Assembly (NCBI GenBank): GCA_002422425.1
Contig: DIVG01000034.1
Span: forward strand, 1 to 50,691
DNA: 50,691 bases
Direction of reading: 5' to 3'
Source: Akkermansiaceae bacterium UBA6138
GTDB lineage: Bacteria > Verrucomicrobiota > Verrucomicrobiia > Verrucomicrobiales > DEV007
Shown: in pieces, positions 34,665-43,494 of the stretch
Numbering within the stretch: the first letter of the stretch is position 1
Layout of the letters: each line of letters begins with the position of its first letter
Notes under the pieces: model-generated
The model's input: only the letters and a program-made list of their open reading frames with translations
Database searches by the model: none
Told to the model about the DNA's origin: nothing
Translations under genes and position numbers: made by a program

Positions 34665-36143
34665 TCAGATGTTGCTTTGCCAGAAGTCGGGCGTAGCCGT
34701 GCGCGAAAACTTCCATGCGCCGGAGGCAACAAGGCGGAAGTAATCCTTACCGACCGAACGACAAACCGGAGCATCGAAGCCCTGTTTGACGAGCAGGTCC
34801 TGAAGCGCCTTGTCAATGTAACGAATCTGGCTGCCTCCACCGGTCAGGAAGATGTTCTTGACCAGAATTTCAGACAAGCGCGACGGGCTCGATTCGATGA
34901 GCTCGACGACAGCCTCGAAAATCTTAGTCAGGAGCTCGTGAACAGGATCGGAAAGAGCCGTTCCGACCTCGATGGAGCGCCGTTTCCCCTTGATCACGAC
35001 CTCAACGGAACTTTTCGCACCTCGCTCCACCGTGGAATGAGCTTCCTTGATTTTCCGAATATCATCGACAGTGAGATCGAACTCAGGGTAGACACTTTTG
35101 AGATATTCCAGAGCCTTCTCGTCAATCCAATCTCCCGCTACCGGAATCGAAAAGGTATCCTTGTCAGTGGGGAACTTCCCCTGGATGAGGCAAAGGTCAG
35201 TCGTGCCGGCACCGATATCGACGATCAGAGAGTTCCTGACCGGATCATGGTAATCGCCGGTCTTCAATTTGGAATCGTCCCGATAGCCGAGGGCGGCGAG
35301 GAACGGCTCAGGGACAAGAATGAACTTCTCAAAGATACCGCGGCAGGACTTGCCGACGGCCGAGCGATCGGCCTCGGTAGTCCGGGCGGGGATCCCAATA
35401 ACCGCGTAGACAGGATTTTCAGGATTTTCTCTCTGGATCCGCTTTTGGATCTCCTTGAAGAAGATTCCGACCGCCTCAACATCGTGGATGACTCCGTCCC
35501 GCAAAGGATGGCGAATGTCGAGATAGTCAGAATCCCTGACGGCATCGTCGCCCACCAGATATTTCGCACCGAGGTCGAAAACCCCAAGGACAGTGTCTTT
35601 GGGGACCTCTCCCACCACGGTGGGAATGGAAAAGTCCAAACTCGCATTGACTTCCCGCCCGATCGACCCCACCACGACCGTGGTGTTCGTCCCGAAATCG
35701 ATTCCGAGGTAGGTTCCGTTATCTTTCAATCCTGTCATATCTAGTGTTAGTGTTGGTGTTGGCGTTGGCTTGGTAATTTTTCTCTGTTGCGTGGTGGCCG
35801 GTTTCTTGTCGGCACCCCCTGAAGGCTCCGCGACCGAATTTTCAGGAACGGCAGACCCGGAAGTCGCGACAACCAGCTCCGTTACGGCAGGGACCGGCAA
35901 AGGATCGTCGTTGCCGGGAGGAGTCGATTCCGTCGAGTCGGCAGATGATTCAAGAGAGACTGAAACCGGTCCCGAAGAGTCGGCAGACGGTTCATGGAAC
36001 TCGGCCAAGGCCTCTCGCGAGACCGGCGCTTCCCCGGACGAAGCTCCCTCGCTGCCGCTACCAGAGCGGATTAGCATCTCGCCAAGACCGTAGGGCGAGT
36101 CCTCAGATGGCGTGTTCTCAGATGGCGTTTCCTCGGGCGTCAT
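34665..36143 (-). CDS. MamK/MreB-like actin-family ATPase with long disordered N-terminus
   Basis: A 492-residue actin-fold protein. Residues 1-140 are acidic, Ser/Pro/Glu-rich and probably disordered, ending in a TPTPTLTLD repeat. The actin core has phosphate-1 GIDFGTNTT (148-156), VGDDAVRDSDYLDIRHPLRDGV (198-218), VIGIPAR (248-254), phosphate-2 DIGAGTTD (309-316) and an adenosine motif FLTGGGSQI near 440. The YLDIRHPLRDGV block and the VIGIPARTTEADR segment resemble MamK, the magnetosome filament protein, more than MreB or Hsp70. No other magnetosome gene is nearby. A filament-forming cytoskeletal role is inferred. The gene stands alone, with its own terminator and a 250-nt AT-rich leader region. 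The N-terminal extension is absent from typical MamK. Confidence 0.82.
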   Translation of the reverse strand: MTPEETPSENTPSEDSPYGLGEMLIRSGSGSEGASSGEAPVSREALAEFHEPSADSSGPVSVSLESSADSTESTPPGNDDPLPVPAVTELVVATSGSAVPENSVAEPSGGADKKPATTQQRKITKPTPTPTLTLDMTGLKDNGTYLGIDFGTNTTVVVGSIGREVNASLDFSIPTVVGEVPKDTVLGVFDLGAKYLVGDDAVRDSDYLDIRHPLRDGVIHDVEAVGIFFKEIQKRIQRENPENPVYAVIGIPARTTEADRSAVGKSCRGIFEKFILVPEPFLAALGYRDDSKLKTGDYHDPVRNSLIVDIGAGTTDLCLIQGKFPTDKDTFSIPVAGDWIDEKALEYLKSVYPEFDLTVDDIRKIKEAHSTVERGAKSSVEVVIKGKRRSIEVGTALSDPVHELLTKIFEAVVELIESSPSRLSEILVKNIFLTGGGSQIRYIDKALQDLLVKQGFDAPVCRSVGKDYFRLVASGAWKFSRTATPDFWQSNI

Positions 36144-36393
36144 TTAACTAAGGGGGCTGTAAGCGGAAAAAATTTATTCCGGAGGCAAAGTTCAAAAAAA
36201 TTTCTCCGGAACCGAGTCTCGCTTACACCTAAAACGGATTTTACTCAATTTATTTCGCCTTTTGTAGAGCCTAAAAATGTTTATTAGACCTTAGTTCAAT
36301 ATCGAGCGGCAAATTATCGGACATTCTTTTTACTTCAAGTTAATTTTTTTTAGACGGAGGCAACAGGGGAAGCGACGAAAGGGTGCCCGCTAT
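36144..36393. other. AT-rich intergenic region upstream of the MamK-like gene
   Basis: About 200 nt of this 250-nt spacer are far more AT-rich than the surrounding genes (for example 36220-36350). It separates the dGTPase stop from the MamK-like start, both on the minus strand. It probably holds the MamK-like promoter; TAAAAT on the minus strand near 36240 is a possible -10 box, but I find no good -35. No ORF is supported. Confidence 0.5.
36167..36211 (-). promoter_or_regulatory. Terminator-like hairpin in the MamK-like leader
   Basis: On the minus strand TTCCGGAG (36211-36204) and CTCCGGAA (36184-36177) form an 8-bp stem around a 19-nt loop, followed by TAAA and six T (36172-36167). It lies 24-68 nt before the ATG, so it could attenuate transcription or serve as an operator. 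Confidence 0.35.
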
Positions 36394-37668
36394 TCAGACG
36401 AGATCGACAATGGACCCGAAATCGGCGTCGAAGAGGCGCTTGTAGATGCGCGTAGCGATGCCGTCAGTCATCTTCGCGAGCACGTCACAAACGACTCGGG
36501 CGCGGCCGGTGACATCGGGATGGGAAAAAATCAGGGTTTCCTCCTCGTCCGAAAGGAGGCGGTAATGCCCGGCCCCCGGCTCGGGTCGCTCGATGTAGAG
36601 GTCGGCGAAAACGTCGAAGAGCCGCGAGAGGATATAGTCGGACTTGCGGTCGAGCTGCTGGAGCTGCTGGCTTTTAAAAACGAGATCGAGAGAAATTTGC
36701 TTGTAGAGCGAGCAGGCCTCCTCGATGGCCGGGTCGATGGTAAGGCGATAGCGATGGCGCGCGGTGCGGTCGCTGAGAAAGCCACCGACTTCTTCAAGTT
36801 CGGCCGCGTTAATAAAAGCACCGATCTTTTTCCCGATGGTGGACTCGATTCGGCCGCGTCGGATCGCATCGAGCAGCTCATCGACGAGGACAGATTCCGG
36901 CGAGGTAAGCGTTCGCAGCGCGGCCCATTTTTCGATCTTGTCGATATTGATGAAACCCGCCTGAATGCCGTCAGCAATGTCATTGAGCGAGTAAGCGGTG
37001 TCGTCGGCCCAGTCCATGATGCGGCACTCGATCGAGCGGAACCCGTTGCGGAGTGTCCCCGGGTGAAGGTGCCCGGGAAAGTCTTCGCCGCCGATGACGA
37101 ACTTGAGGATATCCGCCTGTTCCGCATAGAGGAAGTGGTTTTTCTGCGGGGCCACTTCTCCGAAGAGCGTCTTGTATTTCAGGACCCCATCCATGAGGGC
37201 TCGCGACGGATTCATGCCCCGGTCGGGTCCGAAGAGAATCGTCGTGAGGATGCGCAGAGTCTGGGCGTTACCCTCGAACCCGCCGAAAGGCTCCATGAGC
37301 CGGTGCAGGGTCCGCTCGCCGGTGTGGCCGAAAGGCGGGTGCCCGATATCGTGCGATAGGCAGGTTGCCTCGACGAGATCAGCGTCGATGTAGCAGGTCG
37401 GGGATAGAAGCGGAGATGTCTGATTGAGCCGGTTGCAGAGACTGCGGCCGATCTGGGCCACCTCAATGGAGTGTGTCAGGCGCGTGCGGTAGAAGTCATA
37501 CTCGCCGCTGAAGAAGACCTGCGTCTTGTTTTGAAGGCGACGGAAGGAAGAGGTGTGAATGATACGGTCGCGATCCACCTGAAAGGGGCTGCGGTAGTCG
37601 CCGACGTTCAACGGCGGATTGCCCTGGATGCGCTCCTGATCGAATGTATTGTAAAAATCGTTTTTCAC
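36394..37668 (-). CDS. dgt: dGTP triphosphohydrolase (dGTPase-like HD protein)
   Basis: A 424-residue HD-domain phosphohydrolase that removes tripolyphosphate from dGTP (or related dNTPs), controlling nucleotide pools. HTSSFRRLQNKTQVF, RLTHSIEVAQIGR (H66) and CLSHDIGHPPFGHTGE (H106-D107) give the metal site. Length suits the type 1/type 2 dGTPase families. The start is GTG at 37668 with no Shine-Dalgarno; no internal ATG comes before the first motif. Confidence 0.92.
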   Translation of the reverse strand: MKNDFYNTFDQERIQGNPPLNVGDYRSPFQVDRDRIIHTSSFRRLQNKTQVFFSGEYDFYRTRLTHSIEVAQIGRSLCNRLNQTSPLLSPTCYIDADLVEATCLSHDIGHPPFGHTGERTLHRLMEPFGGFEGNAQTLRILTTILFGPDRGMNPSRALMDGVLKYKTLFGEVAPQKNHFLYAEQADILKFVIGGEDFPGHLHPGTLRNGFRSIECRIMDWADDTAYSLNDIADGIQAGFINIDKIEKWAALRTLTSPESVLVDELLDAIRRGRIESTIGKKIGAFINAAELEEVGGFLSDRTARHRYRLTIDPAIEEACSLYKQISLDLVFKSQQLQQLDRKSDYILSRLFDVFADLYIERPEPGAGHYRLLSDEEETLIFSHPDVTGRARVVCDVLAKMTDGIATRIYKRLFDADFGSIVDLV

Positions 37669-37828
37669 CTGCCGACGCTAGACTCGCCAACGCTTCGTGA
37701 AAAGCAAGACCCGCGTAATCATGAGGCCCAAGAAGGGCGGTCTCCGTCCCGACGGTGGAATGAGTGATTTCGATTGCGGAAGGGGAGCGCGTCGTGTTTG
37801 AGTCGGAGAGTTCAATCGTCTTCAGAAC

Positions 37829-38302
37829 ATGCCTTTCCAACCCTTGTCGGACGCCGGACCGGAACCCTCGCACCTCAGCGACCTGGGGTTGCTTCTCATC
37901 AGGGTCATCACCGTGGCGGTTTTTTCCTATTACCAGCTGGTCACCCAGGTGGTCCTCGGCATCGACTTCATCTGGGAGGCAGCGGAGTGGGATCTGGTCA
38001 CCCAATTGGCCGAACGGAGGTTTCCCGCCCCGCCCGTCCTCGCGCTCGCGTCGCTCTCAATTCTGATCATCTCCCTCCTGGGGGTGCTGGTTGGCATTTT
38101 TACGCGGATCAATGCATTCGTCCTCGTTCTCCTGAGCGGCGTCATCCTCCTCGCTCCGATCATTCTTTCAGCCACCCTCAACCCCCAGACGCTCGCTCTT
38201 TATATCGGGCTCTTCGCGGGACTCGCTTTCGGGGGTGGTGGGCGCCTTTCGCTCGACTACGCTCTCGCGAATCGCCGCGAAAGGAGAAGAAATCCTCTCT
38301 AG
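37829..38302 (+). CDS. DoxX-like membrane protein
   Basis: A 157-residue protein with four hydrophobic helices (about 18-40, 70-92, 95-115 and 118-140) and a basic C-terminus. The LLLIRVITVAVFSYYQL opening and the NPQTLALYIGLFAGLAFGGGGRLSLDY ending are DoxX-family features; DoxX proteins are linked to thiol/redox stress or quinone metabolism. It is divergent from dgt across 160 nt. Confidence 0.75.
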   Translation: MPFQPLSDAGPEPSHLSDLGLLLIRVITVAVFSYYQLVTQVVLGIDFIWEAAEWDLVTQLAERRFPAPPVLALASLSILIISLLGVLVGIFTRINAFVLVLLSGVILLAPIILSATLNPQTLALYIGLFAGLAFGGGGRLSLDYALANRRERRRNPL

Positions 38303-38382
38303 CTGACGGGAAAGGGCCTTTTGAGGCAAAACTCGACAAATTTTCCCCTTGAAACCGAGGGCCTAAGCCGCGTTGATCCGTG

Positions 38383-39582
38383 ATGCCTTCATTTGAAGAT
38401 CTAGGATTGTCTGGTCCGGTGCTCCGAGCCATCGCGAGGACCGGTTATACCGAGCCCACACCCATTCAGGCTCAAGCAATTCCGGAGGCGTTGCAAGGTC
38501 GTGATATCGTCGGAGCATCGCAAACCGGGACCGGGAAAACGGCGGCTTTCGGCCTGCCCATCATCTGCCGGATGCAGCCCTCGACGAAGGTCCAGTGCCT
38601 CGTCCTCGAGCCGACCCGCGAGCTCGCGGCCCAGGTTGAAGACCAGATGAACGTCTTTTCCTACTACAAGCCGCTCAACGTCGTCCTCCTCCACGGCGGC
38701 GTCGGCTACGGCCACCAGATCGAGGCCCTCGAAGGCAAGCCCGATGTCATCATCGCCACCCCCGGCCGTCTCCTCGATCACCTTGAAAAGGGCAATCTCG
38801 ACCTAAGCGAAGTGAAGTTCCTCGTCCTCGACGAAGTCGATCGCATGCTCGATATGGGTTTCCTCCCCGATGTGAAGCGCATCATCGATCAGTGTCCCTC
38901 GGGACGTCAGACCCAGTTTTTCTCCGCGACTATGCCCGGCGCGATCCAGACCCTCGCGAACTGGGCCCTCAAGGACCCCGTTGCCGTCGAGATCGGCGAA
39001 CGCCGTTCCCCCGCCGAGACCGTGAGCCACGCCTTTTATCCCGTCGGGATGGATCAGCGCGATGAACTCATCGTCGCCCTCGTCGAAAAAACCGGATTCG
39101 AGAGCATGATGATCTTCACCCGGACGAAGAAAGAGGCCGACTCCCTCCTCGCCCGTCTTCAGGACATCGAAGGCACCCGCCCCACCGCACTGCACTCGGA
39201 CATCAAACAGAGCGATCGCACCAAGGCCCTTCAGGGTTTCCGCGACGGCACTTTCAACATCATCGTCGCGACCGACATTGCCGCCCGCGGCCTCGACATC
39301 TCGGGGGTGACCCACGTCATCAACTACCGCGTCCCCGAAAACCCCGAGGATTACGTCCACCGGATCGGACGGACCGGACGCGCCCAGCAGGAAGGCGACG
39401 CCTTCACCATCCTCACGGCGGACGAACTTGAGAACGCCCGTTCCGTCGAGCATTTCATCGAGCAGAAGATCGAGCGCCGCAAGCTCGAGGGCTTCAACTA
39501 CAATTACACCGCCCTGCTTGAGGATAACCCGACTCCGCTCCGCAAAAAGCGCCCGTCGGCACCGAAACGCCGCAAACGCTGA
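38383..39582 (+). CDS. DEAD-box RNA helicase (RhlE-like) with a DEVD motif II
   Basis: A 399-residue ATP-dependent RNA helicase core. Q-motif YTEPTPIQ, Walker A ASQTGTGKT (45-53), PTRELA, motif II DEVD (150-153) in place of DEAD, SAT (181-183) and HRIGRTGR near 325 are all present. The Ala to Val change in motif II keeps both acidic residues that bind magnesium, so activity is expected. The C-terminal 50 residues are basic, as in RhlE-type helicases, probably for RNA binding. A GTG one codon earlier is in frame; ATG is chosen. Confidence 0.92.
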   Translation: MPSFEDLGLSGPVLRAIARTGYTEPTPIQAQAIPEALQGRDIVGASQTGTGKTAAFGLPIICRMQPSTKVQCLVLEPTRELAAQVEDQMNVFSYYKPLNVVLLHGGVGYGHQIEALEGKPDVIIATPGRLLDHLEKGNLDLSEVKFLVLDEVDRMLDMGFLPDVKRIIDQCPSGRQTQFFSATMPGAIQTLANWALKDPVAVEIGERRSPAETVSHAFYPVGMDQRDELIVALVEKTGFESMMIFTRTKKEADSLLARLQDIEGTRPTALHSDIKQSDRTKALQGFRDGTFNIIVATDIAARGLDISGVTHVINYRVPENPEDYVHRIGRTGRAQQEGDAFTILTADELENARSVEHFIEQKIERRKLEGFNYNYTALLEDNPTPLRKKRPSAPKRRKR

Positions 39583-39625
39583 GAGCGATGCCCTTCCCTT
39601 CCTTTCTCTGACCCCCCGTCGCGCC

Positions 39626-40444
39626 ATGAAATACGCGATCTGCAACGAGACCTTTCAGGACTGGCCCTTCGAAAAGGCCTTCGCTTACGCCCGATCGGTC
39701 GGCTACACCGGCATCGAGATTGCCCCGTTCACCCTCGGCGGTCCCATTGCGGAGTTCAGAGCGGAGCAGCGGGCTGTCCTCAAGGGGCAAATCGTCGAGG
39801 CAGGGCTGGAGTGCGTCGGTCTCCACTGGCTCCTCGCCAAGACCGAAGGGTTTTATCTCACCACTCCCGACGAGGCCGTAAGACATCGCACCGGGGACTA
39901 CCTCGCCGAGCTCGCTAAACTCTGCCATGATCTCGACGGCACCATCATGGTCCTCGGCTCGCCCGTGCAGCGCAATCTCCTCCCGGGTGTCTCGCACGAT
40001 CAGGCGATGGCTTTCGCCGTCGACACGATAAGGCGCGCCATGCCCGTGCTCGAGGATTGCGGGGTCACCCTCGCCCTTGAGCCGCTAGCTCCGAGTGAAG
40101 GCGACTTCCTCAACACCGCCGCCCTCGGGATCGAGCTCGCGAAAATGATCGACTCGCCCAACTGCCGCCTCCACCTCGATGTGAAGGCGATGTCGAGTGA
40201 GGCCATCCCGATCGAGCAGGTCATCCGCGAGAGCCGCGCCTGGATCGCCCACTTCCACGCGAACGATCCGAACCTCCTCGGTCCCGGCATGGGCGAGGTG
40301 GTCTTTGATCCCGTTTTCGGCGCTCTCAAAGAGATCGCCTACGACGGGTGGGTCTCCGTCGAAGTCTTCCGCTACGAACCCGGCATCGAGACGATCTGCG
40401 AAGAGAGCATCCGCTACATGCGCGAGGTCGAGGCGCGGGTGTGA
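39626..40444 (+). CDS. Sugar phosphate isomerase/epimerase-like TIM-barrel protein
   Basis: A 272-residue xylose-isomerase-like TIM barrel (AP endonuclease 2 / IolE-IolI superfamily). MKYAICNETFQDWPFEKAF starts the barrel. Metal-binding strands are visible as LALEPL, HLDVKAM, HFHANDPN and WVSVEVF. Such enzymes epimerise or isomerise sugars or inosose; the substrate is not clear. The open frame reaches back to 39428 inside the helicase gene, but the ATG at 39626 gives a standard start. Confidence 0.85.
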   Translation: MKYAICNETFQDWPFEKAFAYARSVGYTGIEIAPFTLGGPIAEFRAEQRAVLKGQIVEAGLECVGLHWLLAKTEGFYLTTPDEAVRHRTGDYLAELAKLCHDLDGTIMVLGSPVQRNLLPGVSHDQAMAFAVDTIRRAMPVLEDCGVTLALEPLAPSEGDFLNTAALGIELAKMIDSPNCRLHLDVKAMSSEAIPIEQVIRESRAWIAHFHANDPNLLGPGMGEVVFDPVFGALKEIAYDGWVSVEVFRYEPGIETICEESIRYMREVEARV

Positions 40445-40462
40445 GGTTGAAGGGAAAAACAG

Positions 40463-42676
40463 TCATCGGTCCCGTTTTTCCACCCCTTTGCCCTTATCGC
40501 GGTCTTTTTCTTTGCGCTCTTTTCCGGGCTTGCCTTTGTTGCCGCCGCCGGGGCGATCGGGTTGCTCCGCCGTTTCCGGCTCGGGAGTGATTTCGGATTC
40601 AGAGGCGGACTTATCGGCTGGAAGCGGCGCCGGCGCTGTCTCGCCGACTTCGGAAGAGGGCGGATTCGGCATCGTTGACTCGGGTTTTTCTGTGCGAGTA
40701 TCAGACTTTGCCTCTATCGGCCCGGGTTCAGGGGCAGGGGCAGGCATCGGGATCTCGGGTGTTTCCGGTGCGGGTGCGGGTAACGAGGGCGCCGGTGGAG
40801 TCAGAGCTTCGGGCACGGGAAGGGTTTCCGGAGCGGGCTCAGGCATCGGAGCAGGCGGCGTTTCCGGCACGGGCACCGGAAGAGTTGGCTCTGCGGGGCG
40901 GGGGGCGGGCAGCGGCATCGGAGCCGTCGAAGTCTCCAGAGCAGGGGCCTTCTCTTTTTCTTCCTCCAGGCGCGCGGCCGGTCGGGGAGCTGGCGGCGCG
41001 GAATCGTTGGGCCGGGGGCGGGAATCGGGGAGGTTGGAGGAAGGTCGCGGCCTGGGGGGATTGTCGGCCGTGCCCTTGGGGGAGGCGCTCAACGGTTCCT
41101 CAGACTGATTGATCGGTTCGGGTCGCGGCGACGCATCCGACGGGCGGGCGGGCGCAGCGCCTTTTTGACCACGCTCTTCACGATCGACGGCGGGAACTTT
41201 GGGATCCTGCTTCAGCCGGTCACCGGGACGGGGCCGGTCCGGAACGGCGGGGAGCTCTTTCTCTTTCTCTTTCTCTTTCTCTTTCTCTTTCTCTTTCTCT
41301 TTCTCTTTCTCTTTCTCTTTCTCTTTCTCTTTCTCTTTCTCTTTCTCTTTCTCTTTCTCGGAAGCGGTAGGCGCGGCGGGTTTGGGTGCGGGGGATCGTT
41401 CCGGCGTCACCGCTACCGGTGCCGTCTCCACGCGGGCTCGTTCGCGGGCGAAGTTCTGGATTAGGCCGACATCGGGGCGCGCCGCGTTGTGGGCGGGGAT
41501 GAGTTGCTCGATGATTCCGCCGAGGAGGGACGGCTTTGCCTGCCCGGCCGAAGCGGGGGCGACGCGGGGAGCAAGGAAATTGAGCCGCCCGCCATTCGGA
41601 CGCGGCTCGGATCTGTCCTGTAGACGAGCCTCGGGGCTCCATTCATGACGGGAAAGTTCGTGACGGGGCAGGCGGGAACCAAACTCCCTTCTCAGAGGCT
41701 CGGGCCGGGGTCCTTCGACAATGATCTTTTGTTCGTGGACACGAATGTGGGTCACGTTGGTCGTTTCTTTGATGATAGTCAGGCTCCGCGTCATCGGGAC
41801 CGCGTGGGCGCGCACCGGTTCGATGAAGAATCCGGTCGGAACGAAGTTATAGTGATGCGGGGGAATACCGCAGGCGCTGTCAGTGCGCGCTCCGTAGTTG
41901 AAGGTCGTCTCGTAGACGGTGATGGGCGGCAGGGGTGCCCAGCCGATATAGTTATTGCTCACCCGCCACGAGACCCAGGCGGGTGCCCAATCCGGACCGG
42001 GCACCCAGATCCAGCCGATGCGGGCGACTTCGGTCCAGCGTCCGTAATGGTAGGTCGCCCAGCCGAAGGGTTCCTCGCTCCACCAGGCCCAACCCTGGTC
42101 GGTGTCGAGCCAGCGCCCGTCGGTGTAAGGGCGCCACTGCGGGGAACGGCGCGCGACCTCAGGCTGCCAGACGTATCCATATTCAGCGGTCTCGAACCAC
42201 GGGCCATACGGCGCGAGCTCCCGATAAAAGAGAGAGTAATCGGGACCTCTCGGGTAGATCTGCTCGACGGGACGCGCCCGGGGCGGGGCCGGTAGTTGCG
42301 GTTGCGGACGGGACTCGCTTTCCCGCGTGCGGGCTTCGTTTTTGGCGGCCAGACTATCAGCTCTCGCGTTTGCCTCCTGCACCCGCACCTCCGCGAGGGC
42401 TTTTTCCGCCTCAGCGGCGCGTGCCTGTGCCTCGGCGAGGCCCTGATCACTCTGCGCGCGGTTCAACGCCTCACGGGCACTCGCAGCCTCGGCAAGGGCG
42501 GCGTCGCGGTCGATCTGGAGTCGCTCGCGCTCAAGGGCGAGCATTTCCCGCTGGATCTCGAGCTGCAAGTTGAGCGAGGTAGACGGATCGACGGGCGGTT
42601 CAGGTGCCTGGCGATCGCAGGAGACCGAGAGAAACAGAAGAATTCCGAGGGAAAAGAAGACGATGGTTTTTTTCAT
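40463..42676 (-). CDS. Lipoprotein with Trp-rich DUF6600-like domain, Lys-Glu repeat and Pro-rich tail
   Basis: A 737-residue envelope protein. The leader ends in SVSC (C20), probably lipidated. Residues 38-118 form an Ala/Glu/Arg-rich coiled coil. Residues 146-250 are rich in Trp and Gly (YGPWFETAEYGYVW, GRWTEVARIGWIWVPG), like DUF6600 proteins. Residues 440-474 are a pure Lys-Glu alternation. The rest, nearly 265 residues, is Pro-rich with PAPAP/PETP repeats and ends in a Lys-rich tail. The layout suggests a lipoprotein that spans the periplasm or reaches through the cell wall: coil, folded domain and extended Pro-rich arm. Function unknown. Confidence 0.75.
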   Translation of the reverse strand: MKKTIVFFSLGILLFLSVSCDRQAPEPPVDPSTSLNLQLEIQREMLALERERLQIDRDAALAEAASAREALNRAQSDQGLAEAQARAAEAEKALAEVRVQEANARADSLAAKNEARTRESESRPQPQLPAPPRARPVEQIYPRGPDYSLFYRELAPYGPWFETAEYGYVWQPEVARRSPQWRPYTDGRWLDTDQGWAWWSEEPFGWATYHYGRWTEVARIGWIWVPGPDWAPAWVSWRVSNNYIGWAPLPPITVYETTFNYGARTDSACGIPPHHYNFVPTGFFIEPVRAHAVPMTRSLTIIKETTNVTHIRVHEQKIIVEGPRPEPLRREFGSRLPRHELSRHEWSPEARLQDRSEPRPNGGRLNFLAPRVAPASAGQAKPSLLGGIIEQLIPAHNAARPDVGLIQNFARERARVETAPVAVTPERSPAPKPAAPTASEKEKEKEKEKEKEKEKEKEKEKEKEKEKEKEKEKELPAVPDRPRPGDRLKQDPKVPAVDREERGQKGAAPARPSDASPRPEPINQSEEPLSASPKGTADNPPRPRPSSNLPDSRPRPNDSAPPAPRPAARLEEEKEKAPALETSTAPMPLPAPRPAEPTLPVPVPETPPAPMPEPAPETLPVPEALTPPAPSLPAPAPETPEIPMPAPAPEPGPIEAKSDTRTEKPESTMPNPPSSEVGETAPAPLPADKSASESEITPEPETAEQPDRPGGGNKGKPGKERKEKDRDKGKGVEKRDR
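41255..41359. repeat. Hexanucleotide tandem repeat CTCTTT (17.5 copies)
   Basis: 105 nt of uninterrupted CTCTTT units inside the lipoprotein gene, coding on the minus strand for alternating Glu and Lys. Because the unit is six bases, copy-number change alters protein length but not frame. The plus-strand frame through it (poly Leu-Phe) is a shadow. Confidence 0.95.
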
Positions 42677-42796
42677 GGGGTGCCACTTCTAAAGACGTAT
42701 CGTGCCGGTGTTTTATGAGGCCGCAGTTGCGCGTAGAGTCATGTTCAGGCTGGATATTTCTTCGGAAGCCTCGGAAAGGTAAGTATCCTCCTCTCC

Positions 42797-43414
42797 ATGA
42801 GCACACCTTTTACCTACGAAGAACTTCACGGCGAAGCGATCCGCCCCCATTTGCAGGCGCTCGGGCAGCTGCGCATTGCCGTCTTCCGCGAATTCCCCTA
42901 TCTCTACGACGGCGATCCGGCTTACGAAGAGGCCTACCTCGCGACCTATGTGAAATCACCGCGCAGTCTCGTCGTCCTCCTCAGGAACGAAGGTGCCATC
43001 GTTGGCGCGACGACCTGTCTGCCGATGGCGGACGAGTCGGACGAGTTTCAGGCTCCCTTCCTCGCGGCGGGATATGAGCTTGAGAAAATCTTTTACCTCG
43101 GCGAATCCGTCATCCTCCCCGCCTTTCGCGGACGCGGGGCGGGTCACGAGTTTTTCCTGCGGCGCGAGGCCCATGCCCGCCGCGTCGGGCCGTTTCGCTA
43201 CACCTGCTTTTGCGCGGTCGATCGTCCCGTCGATCACCCCATGCGTCCGGCGGGCTACGATCCTCTCGACGCCTTCTGGACCCGGATGGGTTACCGTAAG
43301 GATCCCGCCCTGCAGTGCGAGCTGGAGTGGAAAGAGATCACTGCGGAGATGCCGACCCGGAAGCGCCTTTCTTACTGGCTGAAGGACTGGTCTGCGCCGG
43401 AGCTCCGGCCTTGA
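42797..43414 (+). CDS. GNAT family N-acetyltransferase
   Basis: A 205-residue GNAT. The acetyl-CoA-binding turn is in ESVILPAFRGRGAGHEFF. The acceptor is not identifiable. TATCCT ends 7 nt before the ATG and no Shine-Dalgarno is present, so a leaderless mRNA is possible. It is divergent from the lipoprotein gene. Confidence 0.8.
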   Translation: MSTPFTYEELHGEAIRPHLQALGQLRIAVFREFPYLYDGDPAYEEAYLATYVKSPRSLVVLLRNEGAIVGATTCLPMADESDEFQAPFLAAGYELEKIFYLGESVILPAFRGRGAGHEFFLRREAHARRVGPFRYTCFCAVDRPVDHPMRPAGYDPLDAFWTRMGYRKDPALQCELEWKEITAEMPTRKRLSYWLKDWSAPELRP

Positions 43415-43494
43415 GGCGATTCTGCAACCCCATTAGCTGTGATGTCAGGGTTTTAGAAAGACGAAAATTCTCTTTTTGTCAGGGCAAAGGCGGA

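Noticed and set aside
34665..36143. Magnetosome gene cluster
   Set aside because: Only one MamK-like gene is seen; no mamA, mamB, mamE or other marker lies nearby.
41165..41648. Poly Leu-Phe and Ser-Phe frames on the plus strand
   Set aside because: Products of the CTCTTT repeat read from the wrong strand.
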